From: Narthecium ossifragum
Taxonomy: Eukaryota > Streptophyta > Magnoliopsida > Dioscoreales > Nartheciaceae
Assembly: GCA_963920575.1 (NCBI GenBank)
Contig: OY986965.1
Span: 18,616,957-18,680,956, forward strand
Direction of reading: 5' to 3'
Length of the DNA stretch: 64,000 nucleotides
Shown piece by piece: positions 21,003 to 29,715 of the stretch (within the stretch, counting starts at the first letter, position 1; each line of letters begins with the position of its first letter). A model generated the notes under the pieces. That model was not told the DNA's origin. It saw nothing but the letters and a program-made list of their open reading frames with translations, and made no database searches. Both the position numbers and the translations under genes were made by a program.

Positions 21003-23024
21003 ACTAGGACTCCTAGTCCTACTCAAACTAGGACTCCTAGTCAGACTCAAACTACAGTCCAACCCCAACGGAGACAGCTATCCCTAGCTGAACTGCAACA
21101 ACGAAGATCACAAGGACTTTGCTTCCAATGTGACGAGCCCTTTACACCGGGGCACCGCTGTAAGCAGCTGTTGAGCATTGAGATCGTCAACGAGGAACCA
21201 GCCGTGGAAGATCTGGGTGAAGCTGACTTGGAAGAGGAGACCCCGGTCCTAGATGAGCATGGAGAACCCTCACTTGGCATGATGATTGGCCAAGTGTTTG
21301 TGGATCTTCCAGCCACCAAGTTCCTGGTAGAGGATCCGCTACCGTCGCCAACTTCTGATCCTGTCCCTCCTAATCCAGACAACCTCTCCCACGGCCAACT
21401 TGAGTTCATCCCCGCCGTCATGACAGCATCGCCACACTCGATAGCTGCCATCTCTAGTCCGGTTCCTCAGTGGCTAGAACCAATTCAGGAGGATGTCAAA
21501 ACTAATGCGGAGATGCAAAAGCTCTCCAAGGACATCCAAGACGGAATCACCAAGGGCCCATGGACAGTTCGCAATGGAGTCATCTTCCACAAGGACCGCA
21601 TCTTCTTGAGGAAGAACGCCCCAGTCATTCCGGAGATCTTGGCCACCCTACATTCCAGCACACATGAGGGGTTCGTCAAGATGTGGCACCGGCTGCGAAC
21701 CACCTTCTATTGGAAGGGAGCTCAGGCGCGGATCAAGGACTTCATCCGCCAATGTGACACCTGCCAGCGACACAAGGCCGAGACTCTAAAGCCAGCCGGC
21801 CTACTTCAGCCCCTACCAATTCCCCAAGAGGTATGGACTGATGTTTCTATGGACTTCATCGATGGCCTTCCTTCTTCTAGAGGATACACGGCAATTCTAG
21901 TAGTCGTCGACAGATTGTCCAAGTATGCACACTTCGCTCCCCTACGGCATCCCTACACGGCCTATTCTGTAGCACGAGTCTTCTTCGACACCGTGTTCAA
22001 GCACCATGGCATGCCAACCAGTATTGTTTGTGATCGAGATCCCACCTTCACCAGCAACTTTTGGCAGGAGATCTTCAAACTCCAGGGAGTCAAGTTCAGA
22101 TTTTCCTCAGCCTACCACCCACAGACAGATGGCCAAACGGAGGTAGTTAATCGGTCCCTTGAGATGTACTTACACTGTTTTTCAGGTGATCGACCTTCAC
22201 AGTGGACCCAATGGCTGACCTGGGCGGAATACACCTATAACACCAGTTGGCACTCCAGCATCCAGCGGACGCCTTATGAGGTTGTGTATGGCCGACCCCC
22301 ACCTACCCTCTTGTCCTATGTATCTGGAACGGCTAGATCAGCAGCTGTAGATCACTTCTTAGTTGAAAGGGATCAAGTGATAGCAGATGTCAAGTCAAGG
22401 TTAGCAGCTGCCCAGAACAGGATGAAGCAGACCTATGATCGTGGACATCGAGACGTCGAGTTTCAGATTGGTGAGATGGTCTACATCAAGCTACAGCCCT
22501 ATCGACAGAAGTCCGTGGCCAAGCGCAAGTCACAGAAGCTCGCTGCGAAGTTCTATGGGCCATACGAGGTACTGGAGCGTATAGGAGTTGTCGCCTATCG
22601 CCTCCGACTCCCATCAGATTCCAAGGTGCACCCTGTTTTTCCTGTATCACTTCTGAAAAAGCACAATGGAATTGAAGTACCCGTCATCACCGAGATTCCG
22701 GACCCCTCAGAAGAGCAGCCTAAGCTGTATCCCCAAGCTATCATCGACCATTGGCACTTTCCCCGGCAATCAGAAGAAGTTCTAGTGCATTGGAAGGGCC
22801 ATAGTCCAGCTGAGGCCACATGGGAGGTATTCACTGATTTCTTGGATCGTTATCCTGACTTCGACCTTGAGGACAAGGCTCTTTTCGAAGGGGGAGGGGA
22901 TGATACGGTTGGAAGTCCAGCTCCACCTGGGCTAGACCAACCCACGCCCAATTATGGGGCAGAGCCCACACATGGGCTAGATCCAGTTGGGACCCACGCA
23001 GGTCAGGCCCCACCCCCTTGGTAG
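21003..23024 (+). CDS. Zinc knuckle, RNase H tail, integrase and chromodomain (protease-RT deleted)
   Basis: This frame is in phase with Gag. In order it shows two imperfect copies of an ACTAGGACTCCTAGT repeat (21003-21055), a CCHC knuckle (about 21120), an acidic linker, and the tail that normally follows RNase H (21450-21560). Next comes the integrase HHCC finger (HSSTHEGF...CDTCQRHK), the catalytic core with D (DVSMDFIDGLP), D (VCDRDPTF) and E (GQTEVVNR), a GPY-like segment (GPYEVLERIG) and a chromodomain (VLVHWKGHSPAEATWEVFTDF). No protease DSG/DTG, no RT YxDD and no RNase H DEDD core is present. The reading frame runs on into the 3' LTR and stops at 23024. The deletion junction appears to lie around 21270-21450. 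Confidence 0.85.
   Translation, partial: TRTPSPTQTRTPSQTQTTVQPQRRQLSLAELQQRRSQGLCFQCDEPFTPGHRCKQLLSIEIVNEEPAVEDLGEADLEEETPVLDEHGEPSLGMMIGQVFVDLPATKFLVEDPLPSPTSDPVPPNPDNLSHGQLEFIPAVMTASPHSIAAISSPVPQWLEPIQEDVKTNAEMQKLSKDIQDGITKGPWTVRNGVIFHKDRIFLRKNAPVIPEILATLHSSTHEGFVKMWHRLRTTFYWKGAQARIKDFIRQCDTCQRHKAETLKPAGLLQPLPIPQEVWTDVSMDFIDGLPSSRGYTAILVVVDRLSKYAHFAPLRHPYTAYSVARVFFDTVFKHHGMPTSIVCDRDPTFTSNFWQEIFKLQGVKFRFSSAYHPQTDGQTEVVNRSLEMYLHCFSGDRPSQWTQWLTWAEYTYNTSWHSSIQRTPYEVVYGRPPPTLLSYVSGTARSAAVDHFLVERDQVIADVKSRLAAAQNRMKQTYDRGHRDVEFQIGEMVYIKLQPYRQKSVAKRKSQKLAAKFYGPYEVLERIGVVAYRLRLPSDSKVHPVFPVSLLKKHNGIEVPVITEIPDPSEEQPKLYPQAIIDHWHFPRQSEEVLVHWKGHSPAEATWEVFTDFLDRYPDFDLEDKALFEGGGDDTVGSPAPPGLDQPTPNYGAEPTHGLDPVGTHAGQAPPPW
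22887..22900 (+). other. Polypurine tract
   Basis: GAAGGGGGAGGGGA directly precedes the 3' LTR at 22901 and would prime plus-strand synthesis. Confidence 0.88.
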
Positions 23025-23767
23025 GACCCGACCTTGGACCAGGTCTCAAGCCAAAGCCGGCCTTAGGGATCCTAATCCTTAGCTGGTTACTACCTTAGTT
23101 AGTTCCTAATTGCTTTCCTAGTTGATTTCCTAGTTTGAGTCCAGTTTATGCTTTGTTTTATTAGTTCCTATTTTGAGTCCAGTTTGTTAGGGAGTTTGAG
23201 TTATGATTGAGTCTTAGTAGGAAAGTATGGTTACTTGCTGATTAAAGCAAGATAGTTCTCTAGTTGAAGTAGGACTCTCTTGAGGCCTCTATAAAAGGAC
23301 CTCCATAGCTTGTATTAGGTTTTATGCATTGAAGAATAAAGTTAGTAGTTAAAGTAGGATATCTTAGGAGTAGTTCTAATTTAATATTCCACCACCACCA
23401 GCCCCTCCCACGTTTCTCTCTCTCTTGCTGGCCTTCTCCACCCACCGGCTACCACCATCACCACTGTCGTTCGCCGCTACCAGCCACCGCTCCCATCCCG
23501 GCGTCCTCCTTGGCTGCCGCCCCCCCTTCTTCCACCTCTCTTGGCGTGGATCTCCAAGAGTAACCAGCCAATCACAAGAGGATCTGCAAGGTAACATCTT
23601 CTCTACCGTCTCCTACCTCCAGTCTTCATCTTCCTTGTCGAATACCTAGGGTCCTTCTCCTAAAACCCTAAAGGTATCTCTCGACCTAGCCATAGATTTG
23701 GCTAAGGAAGAACTGAGACCAGGGAAGAGACCAGGTACCCGTGCCTACGAGAAGGCACGGCGTAACA
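22901..23767 (+). repeat. 3' LTR of the gypsy deletion derivative
   Basis: It starts TGATACGGTTGG and ends GGCGTAACA, followed by TSD ACTCT. It is nearly identical to 18903-19767. The hairpin at 23739-23760 is conserved. Confidence 0.93.
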
Positions 23768-23829
23768 ACTCTACTATGGCCTATTATCAGTTTAGAAAAG
23801 AAAAATAATTTGAAAATTTAAAAATTACA

Positions 23830-24260
23830 TATTTATCTCCGAAAACTTTCATATACCATATGGATCTTTCAAATATTTAGTTTCTTGCAAAAATATCATT
23901 CTATTAACTTAAGTCACTAATCTAGTGTTATTTGGATCCATTTTCATCGTTCTGATTCCATTTTATCTTTCTGAATCCATTTTCATCTTTGAAAACCGAT
24001 TTTCATCTTTCTGACTCCATTTTCATCTTCGTAAATCTATTTTCATCGTTTTGGGTGCATTTTCATCTTTGTAAATCCATTTTCATCTTTTTTGATCCAT
24101 TTTCATCTTTCTATGTGCATTTTCATCTTTCTCGGCTGTTTTCATATTACATATTTATCTCCGAAAACATTCATATACCACATGGATCTTTCAAAAATTT
24201 AGTTTCTTGCAAAAATATTATTCTATTTACTTAAGTCACTAATCTAGTGTATCTGGATCC
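23830..24260. repeat. Duplicated 100-bp block flanking TTTTCATCTTT repeats
   Basis: ATATTTATCTCCGAAAAC through CTTAAGTCACTAATCTAGTG occurs at about 23828-23930 and again at about 24148-24252. Between the copies lie TCCATTTTCATCTTT repeats (23935-24140). This suggests a tandem duplication of about 320 bp. Confidence 0.8.
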
Positions 24261-25015
24261 ATTTTCATCTTTCTGACTCCATTTTCATCTTTCTGAATCC
24301 ATTTCCATCTCTCTGGTCCACTTTCATCTCTCTGGTCTATTTCCATCTCTACTTTCATCTCTCTGGTCCACTTCAATCTCTCTGGTCCACTTTTATCTCT
24401 CTGGTCTATTTCCATCTCTACTTTCATCTCTCTGATTCACTTTCATCTCTCTGGTCTATTTTCATCTCTCTGGTCCACTTTCATCTCTCTGGTCTATTTC
24501 CATCTCTACTTTCATCTCTCTGGTCTATTTTCATCTCTCTAGTCTATTTTCATCTCTACTTTCATCTCTCTGATCTATTTTCATCTCTCTGGTCTACTTT
24601 CATCTCTCTTGTCTATTTCCATATCTACTTTCATCTCTCTGGTCTATTTCCATCTCTTTTTCATCTCTCTGGTCTAGTCTTATCTTTCATATCATTTTCA
24701 TCGTTCTAATATATTTTCATCTTTCTCATTCATTTTCATCTCTCTGGTCTACTTTCATCTCTCTGGTCTATTTCCATCTCTACTTTCATCTCTCTGGTCT
24801 ATTTCCATCTCTACTTTCATCTCTCTGGTCTATTTTCATCTCTCTGGTCTAGCTTCATCTCTCTGGTCTACTTTCATCTCTCTGGTCTATTTCCATCTCT
24901 ACTTTCATCTCTCTGGCCTATTTTCATCTCTCTGGTCTAGTTTCATCTCTCTGGTCTATTTTCATCTCTCTTGTCTATTTTCATCTCTCTGATCTATGTT
25001 CATCTTTCTAGACCT
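23935..25015. repeat. Minisatellite, TTTCATCTCTCTGGTCTA-type unit
   Basis: An early part (23935-24140) has the form CCATTTTCATCTTTCTGA. From about 24250 it becomes a 17-20-bp unit TTTCATCTCTCTGGTCTAT with variants such as TTTCCATCTCTAC, repeated dozens of times. It has no coding potential. It lies just past the gypsy element and before the captured aquaporin pieces. Confidence 0.92.
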
Positions 25016-25027
25016 TTATATGGTCTA

Positions 25028-25290
25028 TTTTCCCACTCCCCCACCTCCACGAGAGAAGCCCAACACACCCACCTCCTCGTCCTTTAGATCCAGACCTCCA
25101 CAAGAGATCAATCATGGTCCTTGTCAACTCCTCATTTAAAGCTTCCACTTTTCCCACTCCCCCACATCCACGAGAGAAGCCCAGCACACCCACCTCCTCG
25201 TCCTTTAGATCCAAGCCTCCACAAGAGATCAATCATGGTCCTTGTCAACTCCTCATTTAAAGCTTCCACTTTTCCCACTCCCCCACCTCT
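25028..25290. repeat. 121-bp tandem repeat, two full copies plus a partial
   Basis: TTTTCCCACTCCCCCACC recurs at about 25028, 25149 and 25270, a spacing of 121 bp. Part of the same unit (CACGAGAGAAGCCCAACACA through CCTCCACAAGAGATCA) appears once more at 25917-25978, where it runs directly into the DVR-like fragment. The tandem unit therefore contains a piece of that junction. Confidence 0.88.
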
Positions 25291-25432
25291 ACGAGAGGAA
25301 TGCCAGGACTCCCATGTTCCTGTGAGTTTTTCTGCTGCTCAGATCCTTTCTCCCTTTTCTTTTGTTAAAGACTATGGGGTATAAACATATAATTGGAGTT
25401 CTGGGTTTTTTTTGTTTTTTTTGTGGGTGTAG

Positions 25433-25779
25433 ATCCTTGCTCCCTTGCCTATTGGGTTTGCAGTGTTCCTTGTTCACCTTGCCACCATCCCCATCACTGG
25501 CACTGGCATCAACCCTGCCAGGAGCCTTGGAGCTTCCATCATCGTCAACAAGCACCATGGCTGGAAGGACCAGGTACTATTACTAAATCTCCACAATTTT
25601 TTTTTGTTTTTTTAAAGCTCCAATCCTTTTCTCTTCCTTGAATTGAGTTAATTAAATTCTAAGATTTGGGTATGCTTCTACAGTGGATTTTCTGGGTTGG
25701 ATCCTTCATTGGAGCTGCTCTTGCTGTCATGTATCACCAGATAGTCATCAGGGCAATCCCATTCAAGAGCAGGAGCTGA
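25433..25779 (+). pseudogene. PIP aquaporin 3' exons (captured fragment)
   Basis: Exon 25433-25573 (47 codons) and exon 25683-25779 with a GT-AG intron between them give the last third of a plasma-membrane intrinsic protein. Visible blocks are [32 protein letters not shown] with the second NPA motif, [19 protein letters not shown], and an end [10 protein letters not shown] then TGA. Splice junctions are in phase. Upstream is a short, damaged copy of the preceding exon (about 25284-25318, one base lost). The N-terminal two thirds are missing. It cannot make a channel and is a gene fragment carried by a transposon. Confidence 0.85.
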
Positions 25780-25844
25780 GCACAAGCACCAACCACGACC
25801 CCCCACCCCCACAGCAAAAGTTCCTTCAGATTGCTATGGCTCTT

Positions 25845-25890
25845 TCCTGCCACTGATGCCAAGAGGAATGCCAGGGACTCCCATGTTCCT
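25845..25890 (+). pseudogene. Second, misplaced PIP aquaporin exon piece
   Basis: The frame gives TDAKRNARDSHVP followed by a GT donor and the same intron start as the copy at 25319. In a real PIP gene this exon precedes the NPA exon, but here it lies after the stop codon. The order is scrambled by duplication. Confidence 0.75.
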
Positions 25891-25975
25891 GTGAGTTTTT
25901 TCTGCTGCTCAGATCCACGAGAGAAGCCCAACACACCCACCTCCTCGTCCTTTAGATCTAGGCCTCCACAAGAGA

Positions 25976-26197
25976 TCACGGTCCTTGTCACCGGCTCCAC
26001 CGACTACATTGGCAAGTTCATCGTCCGGGAGCTTTGCAAGCGACGATTCACTGTCATAGCCATCGCCAGCGAGCACAACGGCATTCGTGGCCACAATAGC
26101 AGAGAAGAGACCCTCCGAGACCTTGCTGGTGCCACCGTTGTCTTCTCCGATGTCACCTACCTTGATACCCTCGTCTCATCCCTCGACTCGCATGGAC
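25976..26197 (+). pseudogene. Divinyl chlorophyllide 8-vinyl reductase-like fragment
   Basis: The frame reads VLVTGSTDYIGKFIVRELCK, then IAIASEHNGIRGHNSREE, ATVVFSDVT and SLDSHG. This matches the NAD(P)-binding N-terminal part of DVR/PCB2-type short-chain reductases (GxTGYIG-like motif with G-to-D damage, and a RGRN-like segment). Only about 75 residues remain, followed by unrelated sequence and a stop at 26230. The source is probably a plastid chlorophyll-synthesis gene captured by a transposon. Another NmrA-like reductase is possible. Confidence 0.6.
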
Positions 26198-26199
26198 TG

Positions 26200-26500
26200 C
26201 GATGGGCAGTCACGGCATCTCTCTCGCCGTGAGAAAACGGCCACCGAGCCAAGCGATCGAGTGGGCTGGATCGCCTTAGGCACTCGGCGTCGGTGCTTGC
26301 TCGGCGACGACGGTGACCGGGAGCCCCGGCAGCGTCTCCAGTATGCCTCATGCGGCGCTAGAATGGATGAGGTTGGAGGAGGATGGGAGATGGCTGGTGT
26401 TGTGGAGGTTGTAAGCCCTTGCTGGGAATGGAGGTAATGGTCGGAGAAGAGGACTTCGCCGGAGGAGTGGTGATAGCTGGAGTGATTGGTGGTTGAGAGC
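26200..26500. other. GC-rich unassigned segment of mosaic
   Basis: This GC-rich, coding-like DNA follows the DVR-like fragment, and no family is recognised on either strand. It ends where the AT-rich, MULE-like terminus begins (about 26505). Confidence 0.35.
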
Positions 26501-26635
26501 GAAGGGGGCATTACGGTCTTTTTTTAATTACACCAGCTAAATAAACATATCAAATGGGGTTTCCACCTTAAAAATCAAGTTAATGGGGTTTTTTTATGAT
26601 AATTTTTGTTAAACTGGTGTTATCACCAATTATCC

Positions 26636-26846
26636 GTACATTTTAATATCCAGTAGTTTCAGCATTATCATTCTACTACCCTCATCTTTTAAAATCATAT
26701 AAAACTACCCTATAGTTTCAAAACTTGGCAATTTAGTCCAGCTATGCAGACGTTGTTTGGCTGGATCACGGAAAACCGACCACTGTGCTTATTTTGACTG
26801 GTTTTCTCTAATTTGGACTGGTTTTGGTCGCTAACGTGGGAAAGAG
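26636..26846. repeat. Left terminal inverted repeat of Pack-MULE-like element
   Basis: This is the inverse of 28418-28640 with scattered differences. It ends inward with ACGTGGGAAAGAGAGAG. Confidence 0.8.
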
Positions 26847-27189
26847 AGAGATATGGGAGGGGGAGAGAGAGCACCCGCCGAGAGTTCAACTGTTCAGCCA
26901 TTTCTGATGGCGGGGGGTCGGTGAACCTTGGGGACTCACTGAGGGCTCACCGGAGCCGGAGTCGATGCAGAGACCGGAAGTTCTCGAAGAGGAAGCGGTA
27001 GACGTCCTTGAGGGTTGCTGTTGCGCCCTGGTGGTCGTCAGCGTTGTCGTGGTCGAGGTCGAAGGATGGTGGAGGCGGCAGCAAGCCAGCAGTGGCCCCT
27101 CCCGTGATCCCCATCACCACCGCCCAGGCCGCGGTCGGAGACGGACTCCTCGTCGGGGGTGGTGAGGTTGACGGTGAACGTCTCCAAGG

Positions 27190-27410
27190 CGAGGTCGCCG
27201 GGGGTGTTTGACCGATCCCCGAACCAAATAGAAGTAGCTGATGCAGCCTCGTCCGCTGCCTGCGCCACTGCCGTCGTCTCTTCCAACATCGAGCGCTTCC
27301 TCCTCTCTGACTCTGATGAGATCCCCCAGGCTCTCAAGCAGATCTTCAAGATCGCCGCCTCAGACGAGATGTGCTCCTACCTCGGCACCAATCTCTACGA
27401 CTGCTGGGCT
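27190..27410 (+). pseudogene. Captured exon-like fragment, family not recognised
   Basis: The frame contains SSNIERFLLSDSDEIPQALK then QIFKIAASDEM. It has well-behaved codon use and a helical character. I do not recognise the family with confidence. Upstream (27030-27190) another coding-like piece reads FTVNLTTPDEESVS. Both are inside the MULE-like element and lack a start and a stop of their own. Confidence 0.4.
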
Positions 27411-27501
27411 AGCCACCATCCCCATCACCACTGCCCCGCGTCTTCCGCAGCTCCCTCCTCCCCGCAGCCAAACCCTCCACCTCCAAGCCCAAGAAGTTCT
27501 C

Positions 27502-27920
27502 TGTCACACCCTGACCCAGAAAACCCATCCAGGGCGGGGATGAGTCAGGTAGCCGGGTAAGCAATCTCACAACGCCTGGGTATGGTCCGGGGTTCGATAT
27601 AAGTATATAGTAAGCCCTTAATAGACACAACGTGTTTTAAAGCAGTGATGGCAGTGATCCGTCAGAAAACTCCAACGTTAAGCATGCTCGGCGTTGGAGC
27701 GATGGGTGACCTCCCGGCAGTGATCCGTCAGAAAACTCCAACCTTAAGCGTGCTCGGCGTTGGAGCGATGGGTGACCTCCCAGGAAGTTGGGAGGTGTAA
27801 CCTGGTTTTCGACGGTGAGCCAAAAGCGGACAATATTGTGTCGGGCGCGGCGCTGCTGGACAGATCCTGGTCGAACCAGGAGCCCGTGGGCGAGGCCCAG
27901 TGGAGGGCCGAGGCGATACA
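27502..27920 (+). mobile_element. Cassandra-type solo LTR with doubled 5S module
   Basis: This 419-bp unit begins TGTCACACC, ends GGCGATACA and is flanked by the perfect TSD TTCTC (27497-27501 and 27921-27925). It contains a 5S-rRNA-like module (TTAAGCGTGCTCGGCG, then GATGGGTGACCTCCCAGGAA), the hallmark of Cassandra TRIM elements whose LTRs carry 5S sequences with an internal RNA polymerase III promoter. The 5S-like part is present twice in tandem, 66 bp apart. It sits inside a captured protease fragment of a Pack-MULE-like element. Confidence 0.85.
27651..27782 (+). repeat. Tandem 66-bp 5S-rRNA-like modules
   Basis: The two copies (27651-27716 and 27717-27782) each run from GCAGTGATCCGTCAGAAAAC to GGGTGACCTCCC. 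They differ at about three positions. Each covers the region equivalent to the internal control region of 5S DNA. Confidence 0.88.
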
Positions 27921-28045
27921 TTCTCCATCCCCATCGCCTCCGGCCACAGCCTCCTCCAGAGCACCACCTATGTCGTCCTCGCCCAGCTCGGCAGCCCTTC
28001 CCAGCCCCTTATCGCCGCCCTTGACACTAGCTCGACGCGGAGGCT

Positions 28046-28300
28046 ATGCACTTGATCGACTTCGATCTCGGCTTCGGCGGCCGGTGGTCCTCCTTCGCCG
28101 AGGAGATCACCTCATGTTCCCGCGCCACCCGGTCCCGCCAGCCGCCGATTCACCTCACCGCCGTCCTCTTCAATGAGGCCGCGGCCCCCGAGACCGCCCT
28201 CGCCACCGACAACCTCCGCCACTCTCGGCCTCCACCTCGCCGTCGATGTTGTCCACCTCGACCATCTCAGGGTGCTGGTCCTCTCAGGAGTCCGAATCAC
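28046..28300 (+). pseudogene. GRAS transcription factor fragment (HAM-like)
   Basis: The frame from 28046 reads HLIDFDLGFGGRWSSFAEEI. It matches the VHIID region of GRAS proteins, in the form seen in HAIRY MERISTEM-type members (IDFDLG-GGQW). After a frame change at about 28120-28175 it continues with PIHLTAVLFNEA-like and GLHLAVDVVHLDHLRVLVL segments in order. It is a frameshifted fragment inside the Pack-MULE-like element. Confidence 0.6.
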
Positions 28301-28417
28301 CCCTGGCGAGGCCGTTGGCGTTGTCCTCGCCCCCACTGTGCTCCGCCTACTCGGTGGCGGTGCCGATGACCCCGGTGGGTTCTCTCTCTCCCTCGCGTCT
28401 CTCTCTCCCCACGTCCA

Positions 28418-28640
28418 CGTCAGCAAAACCAGTCAAAATAGACTAAACGAGTCAAAATTAGGTGAAAACCGGTCACGTGCATGTCACGTGGTCGGTTTTC
28501 CGTGATCCAGCCGAACGGCGTCTGCATAGCTGGACTAAATTACCATGTTTTGAAACTATAGGGTAGTTTTATGTGATTTTGAAAGATAAGGGTAGTAGAA
28601 TGATATGACATGAAACTACTAGGTATAAAAATGTATTTTG
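28418..28640. repeat. Right terminal inverted repeat of Pack-MULE-like element
   Basis: The partner of 26636-26846. Similarity continues through TATAGGGTAGTTTTAT and GGTAGTAGAATGATA to about 28630. Confidence 0.8.
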
Positions 28641-29715
28641 GCCTTGTTTCTTAGATAGGGTGTAACCGGGTCCGGGTCAGAAGAGGACGATATTGTATGG
28701 ATCCCAATCAAGATCCGATAAGGTTTGCCAATGGATTAAAAGGAGGATATATCAATGTAAATTTTTATGGAAAGGATGCTTCAAGGGATTTGACGATATT
28801 ACTCGTAATTAACATGTTTAATTAAGACAAATTGAAAAAAAAACAATTAACGTTCCTGTAGCCAATTAGACATACGACAATAGGAGCTATATATCCCTTG
28901 GAACATATCTAATTATGTAAATATTTTCACACAATTATCACATGCATCTATATTCTATTATTCTCCATCATTATCTTTATTTAGATATACCATTTGACCA
29001 GGGGTGACACTCACTAGTTTTACAAACTTATTTGAGTATACAATGATCAAAAAATCCTTTCCGGTCCTTTGCATGTGTATATGCAAAATCTGATATTTGA
29101 GCGGTAATAATTTTGTCATTGTTAGTGTGAAAATCTTACCGTCGACCGGCAAAAGTCAAAATAGTCAACATATTCAAAATCAGGTTCGTGCAAGGCTCAA
29201 CTCCTTCGAACTCAGTTCGAATAGAAGTGTCAAATTAATTGAAAATACATTCAAGATATATTAAAATGGATAATTATAAAGTTCTTTACAGATAAAACTA
29301 AATTATTGGTGATAAACATAAATTAACCTAATTTAATCCTAATTTAATCTACTTAAAATGATAAATTTATCTAAAGCAAACAATTAAACCTAGAAAATGA
29401 TAAAAATCATCCTAAAAGCAACTAAATTAAGAAAAAAAACGAACATAAATCTACTGTAAAGAACTAATTCACTTGAAATGCGATAGGAATTAAATAAGAA
29501 ACAAATAACTTAAACTAATCTAAAAAAACAACGGAAGAACGTCAAATAACATAAAGATTTCCATTAACTTAATGAAACTTACAAGAATGCAGTAAGAGAA
29601 CGACGGGAAAAGAAAGCTCCAAGCATGTAGGCTGGTTACAAGTTTTCAGAGAGAGAGTTTACAATGATGAGAAAGTCTATTTATACCCTATTAGTACTGT
29701 TAACCGCTCTGTAAT
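28641..29715 (-). other. AT-rich segment, probable R-U5 of host LTR
   Basis: No gene is seen. The minus-strand TATA at 29678 and the absence of coding similarity suggest LTR sequence of the Tat host, but no second copy is in the window to compare. Confidence 0.35.
29678..29685 (-). promoter_or_regulatory. TATA box in putative 3' LTR of the Tat host element
   Basis: GGTATAAATAG on the minus strand, followed downstream (29660-28700) by R/U5-like AT-rich sequence. It supports reading 28650-29715 plus 31094-about 31400 as one LTR split by the family A solo LTR. Confidence 0.45.

Larger units (their letters stand above)
18903..23767 (+). mobile_element. Ty3/gypsy chromovirus deletion derivative (Gag + integrase only)
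   Basis: The element is structurally complete and 4865 bp long. It has LTRs of 865 and 867 bp, a Met-tRNA-type PBS, a polypurine tract and a perfect TSD ACTCT (18898-18902 and 23768-23772). By eye I count about 11 substitutions and 2 short indels between the LTRs, which suggests a young insertion. Coding capacity is Gag with a zinc knuckle, then directly the end of RNase H/integrase with a C-terminal chromodomain. Protease, reverse transcriptase and most of RNase H are absent. Gag and integrase lie in one frame with a single TAG between them. It is a non-autonomous derivative that would need partner enzymes. Confidence 0.92.
18150..26640. mobile_element. Putative Mutator-like mosaic with captured gene fragments (interrupted)
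   Basis: The left end (about 18170-18275, ending AAAAAAAGACCATACTGCCC) and the reverse complement of the right end (about 26505-26640, AAAAAAAGACCGTAATGCCC) look like long, diverged terminal inverted repeats. Both carry AAAACCCCA blocks and a GATAACACC/TTAACACC outer part. Between them lie F-box/MYND, PIP aquaporin and DVR-like gene fragments, minisatellites and a later gypsy insertion (18903-23767). Gene-fragment content with retained introns fits a Pack-MULE. A Helitron or two separate elements is the alternative. TSDs were not resolved. Confidence 0.4.
27430..28035 (+). pseudogene. Nepenthesin-like aspartyl protease fragment, split by Cassandra
   Basis: The right part (27926-28035) reads SIPIASGHSLLQSTTYVVLA then QLGSPSQPLIAALDTSS. 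This is the start of the A1 aspartyl-protease fold in plant atypical proteases, with the first DTS/DTG-type active-site motif. The left part (before 27502) supplies the preceding pro-region residues. The Cassandra insertion and one TSD copy account for the whole interruption in frame. The fragment stops soon after the first motif, so it is not an enzyme. Confidence 0.65.
26636..28640. mobile_element. Pack-MULE-like element with gene fragments
   Basis: The two ends are long inverted repeats of about 210-220 bp (26636-26846 and 28418-28640). They share, in inverse orientation, AGTAGTTTCA, ATCATTCTACTACCCT, ATAAAACTACCCTATAGTTT, AATTTAGTCCAGCTATGCAG and GGCTGGATCACGGAAAACCG. The interior is GC-rich and holds an unassigned exon-like piece, an aspartyl-protease fragment and a GRAS fragment, but no transposase. 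This is the typical design of a Pack-MULE. The outermost bases and the expected 9-bp TSD could not be fixed. A Cassandra LTR was inserted later (27502-27920). Confidence 0.72.

Noticed and set aside
27651..27782. Functional 5S rRNA genes
   Set aside because: The modules are partial and diverged, and they lie inside TG...CA units with 5-bp TSDs. They are Cassandra LTRs.
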